From contig JAJYLY010000004.1 in the NCBI GenBank assembly GCA_021787435.1, forward strand, positions 62,001 through 126,000: 64,000 nucleotides of DNA. Reading direction: 5' to 3'. The notes under the pieces are model-generated. The model searched no databases, had not been told where the DNA came from, and saw nothing but the letters and a program-made list of their open reading frames with translations. Within the stretch, counting starts at the first letter, position 1; every line of letters begins with the position of its first letter. The translations under genes were made by a program, and so were the position numbers. The stretch comes from Pseudomonadota bacterium. GTDB lineage: Bacteria; Pseudomonadota; Gammaproteobacteria; Burkholderiales; Gallionellaceae. Below, in pieces: positions 57,043 to 64,000 of this stretch.

Positions 57043-58341
57043 ATGAGACAAGAGCCGCCCTCAGGCAAATTAATGGACAGTGTGATAAATAACCCGGCAA
57101 CCGGAAAACCAGCGTATCGGCCTCTCGGCGTCATAATGCTTGCGGCAGAAGAGCTATTGTTGTCAAAAATGCTGCGTGCCATCGGCGATCCCCCCATACA
57201 AATCGTGCTGTGGAACGGGCATAAGATCAATCGCAGTGAAGCTGTGGCAGCAAGCGTTCTGATACGCGACCGCGGCGCGTTATACAAATTGATTTCTGAT
57301 CCTGAGCTTTATTTTGGTGAGCTGTATTCGAGCCACCGCATCGAGGTGCAGGGGAGTCTGCTCGATTTTCTCGAGGCGGTTTATCGGGTCTGGCCGCTTA
57401 TGAGCGAGAAAAGGGCTGGCAGGAAGCAGTTGTTGTCATTCAGCGCTGCAAGGCCTAACACACTTGAAGGGGCCAAATTCAATATCCGTCATCATTACGA
57501 TCTTGGCAATGATTTTTACAGGGTCTGGTTGGATGAACGCATGGTGTATACCTGTGCATATTTTAAAAACCGGGATATGAGTCTTGAAGCAGCACAGCTT
57601 GCGAAGCTCGACCACGTCTGCAAAAAATTGCGATTGAAAGCTGGCGAGACCGTGCTGGAAGCCGGTTGCGGCTGGGGTGCTTTGGCATTGCACATGGCAA
57701 AACACTATGGCGTGAAAGTGAAAGCGTACAACATTTCGAAGGAGCAGATCGCTTTTGCAAGGCAGCGCGCGCGCAATGAAGACCTGGAAGGCAAGGTCGA
57801 TTTCATCGAGGATGATTATCGTAAGGCATCAGGTGAGTTCGATGCATTTGTTTCGATCGGTATGCTGGAACATGTGGGGATCGAGCATTACCGCGAATTG
57901 GGCAAGATGATAAACCGTATCCTTAAATTCAATGGTCGGGGACTGATACACACCATAGGACTGAATTACCCTAGACCCATGGACGCCTGGGCGGCGCGCC
58001 ATATATTTCCTGGCGCAAGTCCGCCCAGTCTTGCGCAAATGATGCAAATTTTCGAGCCCTTTGATTTTTCGGTGCTGGACGTGGAGAACCTGCGCCTGCA
58101 CTACGCGATGACCCTGGGGCATTGGTTGGACAGATTTGAACGTCATGCGGATCTCGTGGAGCAGATGTTCGATCAGGAATTCGTGCGCATGTGGCGCCTA
58201 TATCTTGCCGGCTCATTGACGGCCTTCAAGACCGGGGGCATGCAGCTGTTCCAGGTGGCTTTCGCGCGCACAGATTACGATGCGCCATTGACTAGGCAAT
58301 ATATTTATGAAAGCCGGGATGTTCCAGATGGACAACTGTGA
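57043..58341 (+). CDS. cfa: Cyclopropane-fatty-acyl-phospholipid synthase family protein
   Basis: A 432-residue SAM enzyme with an N-terminal SCP2-like lipid-binding region (about 30-130) and a methyltransferase domain: RHHYDLGNDFYRVWLD, YTCAYFKN (conserved Cys), EAGCGWGALALHMA, and SIGMLEHVGIEHY. It adds methylene to unsaturated acyl chains of membrane lipids, or a related methylation. The ATG at 57043 with AGGAG is better than the frame start at 57007. The GGR-like gene overlaps its end. Confidence 0.88.
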   Translation: MRQEPPSGKLMDSVINNPATGKPAYRPLGVIMLAAEELLLSKMLRAIGDPPIQIVLWNGHKINRSEAVAASVLIRDRGALYKLISDPELYFGELYSSHRIEVQGSLLDFLEAVYRVWPLMSEKRAGRKQLLSFSAARPNTLEGAKFNIRHHYDLGNDFYRVWLDERMVYTCAYFKNRDMSLEAAQLAKLDHVCKKLRLKAGETVLEAGCGWGALALHMAKHYGVKVKAYNISKEQIAFARQRARNEDLEGKVDFIEDDYRKASGEFDAFVSIGMLEHVGIEHYRELGKMINRILKFNGRGLIHTIGLNYPRPMDAWAARHIFPGASPPSLAQMMQIFEPFDFSVLDVENLRLHYAMTLGHWLDRFERHADLVEQMFDQEFVRMWRLYLAGSLTAFKTGGMQLFQVAFARTDYDAPLTRQYIYESRDVPDGQL

Positions 58342-59440
58342 TGTGCTGATCGTTGGAGGTGGGCCGGCAGGTTCAAGCTGCGCATGGCAGCTGCGCCGGC
58401 ATGGTCTCGATGTCGTGGTGATGGACAAGGAGGATTTTCCTCGCGACAAGGTTTGTGCAGGCTGGATTACGCCGGCAGTGGCCGATTCTTTAGAGCTGGA
58501 TATCGATGATTATGCAAGGCAGCATGTGCTGCAACCGATCACCGCTTTTAGAACCGGATTGATCGATGGCGACAGTGTGCAGGTCAGGTATCCCGCTGTG
58601 GTGAGCTATGGCATACGTCGATACGAACTGGACGATTATCTGCTCAGGCGTTCTGAAGCAAGGCTGTGGTCTGGGCAGTCTCTGAAGACCTTGAAGCGAT
58701 GCGACGGATCATGGATCATCAACGATGCCGTTTCGGCAAGGCTAGTCATCGGCGCAGGGGGGCATTTCTGTCCGGTAGCGCGTTTCATGGGGGCGAAACT
58801 CGGCGCAGATGAGCATGCGATTGCCGCCAAGGAGATAGAGTTCGAGATGAGCCCGCTGCAAAGCGATACCTGCAAGGTTTCCGGCGATACGCCCGAGCTT
58901 TACTTTTGCCGCGATCTCAAGGGTTATGGCTGGTGCTTTCGCAAAGGCAACTATCTGAATATCGGGTTGGGTCGTGAGGGGAGCCATGGACTTTCGACGC
59001 ACCTTGAGCATTTTTGCGATTTTCTGACACAGCTTGGCAGAATACCCGCTCACATGTCGCATAGATTTCATGGCCATGCTTATCTGCTTTACGGGTATGC
59101 CGCGCGAAAGCGGGTCGATGATGGCTTGTTGCTCGTCGGTGATGCAGCAGGTCTTGCCTGTCCGCAAAGCGGTGAAGGCATAAGGCCTGCAGTCGAATCT
59201 GCGCTGATGGCGGCCGATACGGTATTGTCTGCCGATATGGACTACAGCAAGGATAGGTTGTCGCCCTATGCAAGCCGGTTGGCCCAACGTTTCGGCAAAG
59301 AAAAACCAGCGGCGATCGGACCCCTGCGCCAGGCCATCTCCCGGACGCTGCTTGGCAGTACATGGTTTACCCGTCATGTGGTGCTGAATCGATGGTTTCT
59401 TCACGCGCACCAGAAGGCTTTGCTGCCAAGCCGTTTTTGA
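58328..59440 (+). CDS. Geranylgeranyl-reductase-family FAD oxidoreductase
   Basis: A 370-residue flavoprotein: FAD loop VLIVGGGPAGSSCAW, then FPRDKVCAGWITP and LLVGDAAGLACPQSGEGI, all signatures of geranylgeranyl/digeranyl reductases. Such enzymes saturate double bonds in isoprenoid or lipid tails. Several starts are in frame (58307, 58319, 58328); 58328 fits the fold best. It overlaps cfa by 14 bases, so both act on the same pathway or lipid. Confidence 0.8.
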   Translation: MDNCDVLIVGGGPAGSSCAWQLRRHGLDVVVMDKEDFPRDKVCAGWITPAVADSLELDIDDYARQHVLQPITAFRTGLIDGDSVQVRYPAVVSYGIRRYELDDYLLRRSEARLWSGQSLKTLKRCDGSWIINDAVSARLVIGAGGHFCPVARFMGAKLGADEHAIAAKEIEFEMSPLQSDTCKVSGDTPELYFCRDLKGYGWCFRKGNYLNIGLGREGSHGLSTHLEHFCDFLTQLGRIPAHMSHRFHGHAYLLYGYAARKRVDDGLLLVGDAAGLACPQSGEGIRPAVESALMAADTVLSADMDYSKDRLSPYASRLAQRFGKEKPAAIGPLRQAISRTLLGSTWFTRHVVLNRWFLHAHQKALLPSRF

Positions 59441-59457
59441 AACTGCAAGCAAAAAAA

Positions 59458-59480
59458 TGGCCTGCGGGGGAGGCAGGCCA
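59458..59480. terminator. Hairpin upstream of alaS with A-run on its left
   Basis: TGGCCTGC (59458-59465), a GGGGGAG loop, GCAGGCCA (59473-59480): an 8-bp perfect stem. A7 lies just before it, so on the minus strand it reads as a stem plus T7. On the plus strand it is followed by AAGGGGG, so it may be only a weak stop for the lipid genes. Confidence 0.5.
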
Positions 59481-59640
59481 AAGGGGGTGTTTGAGTATTA
59501 GAGTTTTATTATACGCTTATATTTTGATATGTCAACAGCAATTTGAAAGCGTGGATGGCAGTGTGCGCCCGATGGTATGATGCGAGTCTTGTACGGCGTG
59601 TTTGAAAGTCGCCTGTCGCCATAATTGATGGATGCAAAAT

Positions 59641-62262
59641 ATGAAAAGCAGTGAAATTCGCCAGAAATTTCTGGATTACTTCGCCTCCAAAGGCCATACG
59701 GTTGTTCCTTCCAGCTCGCTGGTGCCGCACGAAGACCCAACCCTGCTGTTTACCAATGCAGGCATGAACCAGTTCAAGGATGTATTTCTGGGCTTTGACA
59801 AGCGGCCCTACACCCGTGCGGCAACTAGCCAGAAATGCGTGCGCGCGGGCGGCAAGCACAACGACCTTGAAAACGTCGGCTACACCGCGCGCCATCACAC
59901 CTTTTTCGAGATGCTGGGCAACTTCAGCTTTGGCGATTACTTCAAGCGTGATGCAATCGCTTATGCGTGGGAGCTCTTGACCGACGTGTTCAGGTTGCCC
60001 AAGGAACGACTCTACGTGACTGTATATGCCGAGGATGATGAAGCTTATGACATCTGGACCAAAGAGATCGGGGTGCTGCCGGAGCGCGTGATCCGCATCG
60101 GCGACAACAAGGGCGCGCGCTACGCTTCCGATAATTTCTGGATGATGGGCGATACCGGGCCTTGTGGCCCGTGCACCGAGATTTTCTACGATCACGGCGA
60201 AGATATCCCTGGCGGGCTTCCCGGCACGCCAGATGAAGACGGCGACCGTTATATCGAGATATGGAATAACGTGTTCATGCAGTTCAACCGCGACGAGGCC
60301 GGCGTGATGCACCCGCTGCCCAAGCCTTCAGTGGATACCGGCATGGGACTTGAACGTATCTCGGCAGTGCTGCAGCATGTGCATGCCAATTACGAGATCG
60401 ACCTGTTTCAGGCGCTGATCAAGGCTGCTGCGAGGGAAACGAACTGCACCGATCTGAACTCGCCTTCACTGAAGGTGCTGGCAGACCACATACGCGCGTG
60501 TTCCTTTCTGATTTCAGACGGCGTGATTCCCGGCAACGAGGGGCGCGGCTATGTGTTGCGCCGCATCATACGCCGCGCGATACGGCACGGCTACAAGCTG
60601 GGCGCAAGAGAAGCCTTCTTTTACAGGATGGTGCCTGACCTTGTCGAGCAGATGGGCAGTGCCTATCCCGAACTGATAGCCGAGCAGGTGCGCGTGAAAG
60701 GCATACTCAAGCTCGAAGAAGAGCGCTTCTTTGCCACGATAGAGCATGGCATGGAAATCCTCGAAGCCGATCTTGCGGGGATGGAAAAATCCGGAAGCAA
60801 GACTTTCAATGGCGAGACTGCATTCAAGCTGCACGACACGTTCGGCTTCCCGCTCGATCTGACCGCCGACATCTGCCGCGAACGCGGGGTGACGGTGGAT
60901 GATGCTGCGTTTGATGCTGCGATGGCGCGCCAGAAGCAGCAAGCGCGTGCGGCCGGTAAGTTCAAGATGGCGGCTAATCTCGAATACGATGGCAAGCCGA
61001 CCACTTTTCACGGCTACGACACGTTGGAGCACAAGGGCCTGGTGCTTGCGCTGTACAAGGACAGCGTGATGGTCAATGAGCTCAAGGAAGGCGAGACGGG
61101 AGTGGTAGTGCTGGATGACACGCCTTTTTATGCGGAATCGGGCGGCCAGGTGGGAGACCGAGGAGAGCTGAAGAGTGTGCATGGCATCTTCGTGGTGGAA
61201 GACACGCAGAAGATACAGTCTGCGGTGTTTGGCCATCACGGCACGGTCACGACCGGACGCATTGCAGTCGGCAACAACGTAAATTCCAGAGTCGACATCA
61301 AGGCCCGAAAGGCGATCATGCGCAACCACAGCGCAACGCACATCATGCACAAGGCGTTGCGCGAAGTTCTTGGGCCTCATGTGCAGCAGAAGGGCTCGCT
61401 GGTGGATGCCGACAAGACGCGTTTCGACTTCGTGCACAGCCAGCCTTTGACGGATGACGAAATCCGCCGTGTTGAAGCCATCGTGAATGCGGAGATACTG
61501 GACAACACAGAAGCTCATGCGCGCGTGATGAAGATAGAAGATGCGCAAAAGACCGGTGCGATGATGCTGTTCGGCGAAAAGTACGGCGATGAGGTGCGCG
61601 TGCTAGACATCGGCAGCAGTCGCGAACTGTGTGGCGGCACACATGTTGCGCGCACCGGAGACATCGGCCTTTTCAAGATCGTCGCAGAAAGCGGTGTTGC
61701 AGCGGGTGTGCGGCGCGTGGAGGCGGTGACAGGCGAGGGCTCACTCGATCTGATCGGCTTGCAGCAGCGGCAGTTGCTGCGGGTGGCAGAGGCAGTGAAG
61801 GTGCCCCAGCACGAAGCTTTTGCGCGCATCATGCAGATGATTGAGAATCAGAGGTTGCTTGAGAAGGAATTGTCCGCGCTTAAATCAAAGCTCGCGTCCA
61901 TGCAGGGCGACGATCTAATTTTACAGGTGCAGGACGTCAACGGCATAAAGGTGCTGGCGGCCCGGCTTGAAGGTGCCGATGGCGCGATACTGCGCGAGAC
62001 GCTGGACAAGCTGAAAGACAGGCTGAAGTCTGCGGCGATCGTTCTTGCCTCGGTGAGCGAGGGAAAAGTGTTCTTGATTGCTGGGGTGACCACTGATCAG
62101 ACCGCGAAGCTTAAGGCGGGAGAACTGGTGAACATGGTTGCAATGCAGGTGGGTGGCAAGGGGGGAGGCAGAGCAGACATGGCGCAGGCAGGCGGTACGC
62201 AGCCCGAGCATCTTTCAGCCGCACTGGCATCCGTCCCGGCCTGGGTGAAGGGAAAGTTATAG
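59641..62262 (+). CDS. alaS: Alanyl-tRNA synthetase
   Basis: An 873-residue class II synthetase. The N-terminus [19 protein letters not shown] and motif [18 protein letters not shown] belong to the aminoacylation core. The editing domain has [11 protein letters not shown] and CGGTHV zinc ligands, and the C-Ala domain ends with [15 protein letters not shown]. An in-frame ATG at 59632 adds three residues; the family start is 59641. Complete. Confidence 0.98.
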   Translation: MKSSEIRQKFLDYFASKGHTVVPSSSLVPHEDPTLLFTNAGMNQFKDVFLGFDKRPYTRAATSQKCVRAGGKHNDLENVGYTARHHTFFEMLGNFSFGDYFKRDAIAYAWELLTDVFRLPKERLYVTVYAEDDEAYDIWTKEIGVLPERVIRIGDNKGARYASDNFWMMGDTGPCGPCTEIFYDHGEDIPGGLPGTPDEDGDRYIEIWNNVFMQFNRDEAGVMHPLPKPSVDTGMGLERISAVLQHVHANYEIDLFQALIKAAARETNCTDLNSPSLKVLADHIRACSFLISDGVIPGNEGRGYVLRRIIRRAIRHGYKLGAREAFFYRMVPDLVEQMGSAYPELIAEQVRVKGILKLEEERFFATIEHGMEILEADLAGMEKSGSKTFNGETAFKLHDTFGFPLDLTADICRERGVTVDDAAFDAAMARQKQQARAAGKFKMAANLEYDGKPTTFHGYDTLEHKGLVLALYKDSVMVNELKEGETGVVVLDDTPFYAESGGQVGDRGELKSVHGIFVVEDTQKIQSAVFGHHGTVTTGRIAVGNNVNSRVDIKARKAIMRNHSATHIMHKALREVLGPHVQQKGSLVDADKTRFDFVHSQPLTDDEIRRVEAIVNAEILDNTEAHARVMKIEDAQKTGAMMLFGEKYGDEVRVLDIGSSRELCGGTHVARTGDIGLFKIVAESGVAAGVRRVEAVTGEGSLDLIGLQQRQLLRVAEAVKVPQHEAFARIMQMIENQRLLEKELSALKSKLASMQGDDLILQVQDVNGIKVLAARLEGADGAILRETLDKLKDRLKSAAIVLASVSEGKVFLIAGVTTDQTAKLKAGELVNMVAMQVGGKGGGRADMAQAGGTQPEHLSAALASVPAWVKGKL

Positions 62263-62302
62263 TTTGGTGAGTCCGGCTTGGCCCATGATGAAGCTGTAGG
62301 TG

Positions 62303-63553
62303 TCAGTTGTTCTGCTCGAAACTGTTCGCCCAAGCCAGCGCTTCCAGTTGGGCATGGTTGACTTGCTCGATGTCTAGCGGCTCCAGATTGTCGAGCAGTT
62401 CGTTGGCCGCATCGATATTGTAACTCTCAAGTAGTTCGATCATCGACAGCAGCTGACCTATCGGTCCCTGTCTTGATAGCAGTGCATCGCGTATCTCTGC
62501 CGACGGATTGAGCGGCGAGATGATCTCGGCAAGCGGCATGCTTAGCAAGGTGTTCATCAGTGACATGATGCCAACCATGAAGGCCTGGTCCTCCATCGTC
62601 TTGGTGCAACCCGGAATGTTCTTCACCAACAATTCCATGGTTTTCCCGCGCGTCGCGGCCAGTTGCATAAGAGGATCAGGGAAGCTGGTTCTGTTGTCAT
62701 TGGTGTAGATCAGTAATTGCAGCCAGCGCTGAAGCTGACGACGGCCTAGCACCATGATGGCATTGGAAAGTGAGGTGATCTTGACGCGCGATCGAGCTGC
62801 CGCCGAATTGGTCAGGCGCAGTAGATTGAAGCTCAAGCCTGGATTCTGTTTGAATACCCTTTCGATTGCTTCGGTATCCGCATCGCTCATCACAAGCCCC
62901 AGCAACTGCATCAGCGCAAGTTCGGAATGCGACATGCGCTTGCCGGTGATGACCAGCGGTTTTGCGAAATAATAACCCTGGAAAAGGTGAAAGCCCGCAT
63001 CTAGGCATTGCTTTGCCTCGTCGGGATTGTCCACTTTTTCGGCGAGCAGTTTTCCGGGCCACTTCTTCAATGGCACGAGTGTGTCGGCGAGTTTGTCCAT
63101 GCCCGAAGCTTTCAGGTCTATCTTGATGAAATCGATGGACTCTCTGAGCGGTTCGAGATTATTGGAGTACCTTGCGACATCGTCCAGAGCCAGCAGATAG
63201 CCCTTGGACTTCAGGTATTTGCAGCGTTCCACCACCACGTTGTTGATCTCTATGGTTTCCAGAAGCTCGATGACCACCTGATCCTTGGGCAGCAATTCAA
63301 GCATGTCGTCCATCAGCATCTGATCGCTGACATTGATGAAGCCGCGATGTTTGCCCAGTATCGTCTGGAAGCCGAGTTCGCTGAAAGCGTGGTTGATCAC
63401 GGAACAGGTGGCGGTGACATTATCTTGAAACTGGGCGGAATTCTGCTGGCTGGAACGGAATAACAATTCGAAACCGGCGAGATTCTGTTCCCGATCAAGG
63501 ATGGATTGCCGCCCGATGAAGAATTCGGAAATATTTTGAGTAGTCATACTCAT
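62303..63553 (-). CDS. Degenerate EAL plus HDOD signalling protein (YuxH type)
   Basis: A 416-residue protein. Residues about 12-210 are EAL-like, but the EAL triad is replaced (GFELLFRS), so c-di-GMP hydrolysis is unlikely; DFIKIDL and KLLAEKVDN strands remain. Residues about 210-400 form an HDOD domain (LSHSEL-type start MSHSELALMQLLGLV). It resembles the YuxH/CdgJ group that regulates motility. Converges on alaS. Confidence 0.87.
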   Translation of the reverse strand: MSMTTQNISEFFIGRQSILDREQNLAGFELLFRSSQQNSAQFQDNVTATCSVINHAFSELGFQTILGKHRGFINVSDQMLMDDMLELLPKDQVVIELLETIEINNVVVERCKYLKSKGYLLALDDVARYSNNLEPLRESIDFIKIDLKASGMDKLADTLVPLKKWPGKLLAEKVDNPDEAKQCLDAGFHLFQGYYFAKPLVITGKRMSHSELALMQLLGLVMSDADTEAIERVFKQNPGLSFNLLRLTNSAAARSRVKITSLSNAIMVLGRRQLQRWLQLLIYTNDNRTSFPDPLMQLAATRGKTMELLVKNIPGCTKTMEDQAFMVGIMSLMNTLLSMPLAEIISPLNPSAEIRDALLSRQGPIGQLLSMIELLESYNIDAANELLDNLEPLDIEQVNHAQLEALAWANSFEQNN

Positions 63554-63632
63554 TTACCTGTGCGCTGCTGTATGAGTCACGACTGAAAAATAACACAGAG
63601 CATGGCGGCAAACAATCAGAAACCATGCCATG

Positions 63633-64000
63633 TCAAAACGGCAGTTGCAAATGCGGTGCTGTTCTTGTCAATATCCGGCGAAAATCTTCCTGTATGCGCT
63701 TGAGTGCGACTTCTGTATCCGCCTCGAAGCGCATCACGATGGAAGGCGTGGTATTGGATGCGCGCGCAAGGCCAAAGCCATCTGGATATTCTACGCGCAA
63801 ACCATCGATAGTGATGATTTCAGGCGTATCGGTAAAGTCAGCCGTTTTCTGCAATTGCAGGAGCAGCGCGTGATTTTCGCCCTCCAGGGTTGCAATATGC
63901 AATTCCGGGGTGCTGTATGCATCGGGCAGCGCGTTAAGCGTAGCGCTCGGATTGTCGACGCGGCTTAAAATTTCTAAAAGACGTGCACCGCTGTATAGTC
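63633..64000 (-). CDS. Phosphomannomutase/phosphoglucomutase, C-terminal part
   Basis: The visible 122 codons run off the window edge. ITIDGLRVEYPDGFGLARA and SNTTPSIVMRFEAD match the C-terminal phosphate-binding domain (domain 4) of AlgC/ManB-type alpha-phosphohexomutases, which interconvert hexose 6- and 1-phosphates for polysaccharide synthesis. The stop is at 63633-63635. The catalytic serine domain lies outside the window. Confidence 0.85.
   Translation of the reverse strand, partial: LYSGARLLEILSRVDNPSATLNALPDAYSTPELHIATLEGENHALLLQLQKTADFTDTPEIITIDGLRVEYPDGFGLARASNTTPSIVMRFEADTEVALKRIQEDFRRILTRTAPHLQLPF

Noticed and set aside
59458..59480. Strong intrinsic terminator for the lipid gene cluster
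   Set aside because: The T-run lies only on the minus-strand side; on the plus strand the stem is followed by AAGGGGG, so strength there is doubtful.
1..64000. tRNA or rRNA genes
   Set aside because: The gaps were read for cloverleaf-type arms and CCA-like ends; none was convincing.

Overview
This window is chromosomal DNA from a betaproteobacterium, most likely of the Nitrosomonadales/Gallionellaceae type. That placement is inferred from gene order and protein character; no search was run. The strongest support is the order asd, fimV, a CbiQ-like gene, truA, trpF, trpB, trpA, accD, folC, dedD, cvpA, purF, metZ, which is typical of Betaproteobacteria. Coding density is high and most genes are housekeeping.

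Layout. 1-6.2 kb: arginine biosynthesis (argD, argF, argG) with ppnP, yajQ, a DJ-1 protein and a membrane-anchored methyltransferase. 6.0-7.5 kb, minus strand: hda, a HAD phosphatase and a glutaredoxin. 7.6-16.3 kb: an NAD-dependent molybdenum formate dehydrogenase operon (fdsGBA, fdhD, fdsD) with an oxalate/formate-family transporter and a divergent ModE-type regulator. 16.3-18.9 kb: mutS. 19.4-24.2 kb, minus strand: an unusual four-gene metal-transport operon made of an OprB-type porin, an Nramp-like carrier with altered metal-site residues, a tiny membrane protein, and a soluble PRC-barrel/MgtE_N/CBS protein. 24.3-25.0 kb: a CsoR-family metal sensor next to a decayed dmeF-type efflux gene. 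25.0-28.9 kb: grpE-dnaK-dnaJ with two visible sigma-32 promoters. 29-35.5 kb: an MFS carrier, a glycine-zipper protein, leuC, leuD, leuB and asd. 35.5-47.7 kb: the conserved fimV-to-purF block. 47.9-50.4 kb: an accessory patch with a PEP-CTERM protein, a decayed region and a broken PIN toxin-antitoxin pair. 50.4-53.7 kb: metZ, pncC, recA, recX. 53.7-59.4 kb: an HDOD protein, a surface-protein pair and a lipid-modification cluster (nitroreductase, phospholipid N-methyltransferase-like, cyclopropane synthase, geranylgeranyl-reductase-like flavoprotein). 59.6-64 kb: alaS, a degenerate EAL-HDOD protein and the 3' end of a phosphomannomutase gene.

How the parts work together. The formate cluster has everything needed to import formate and turn it into NADH and CO2. 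The 19-24 kb operon could carry a divalent cation, probably Mg2+, across both membranes under control of a detached Mg-sensing domain; this is the best candidate here for an undescribed system. Repeats have reshaped several genes: a dRS3-like palindrome supplies the C-terminus of Hda, a GGATTGA-type heptamer tract supplies the N-terminus of TrpF, and eight identical 18-bp units sit inside fimV. No tRNA, rRNA, CRISPR array or complete insertion sequence was seen.
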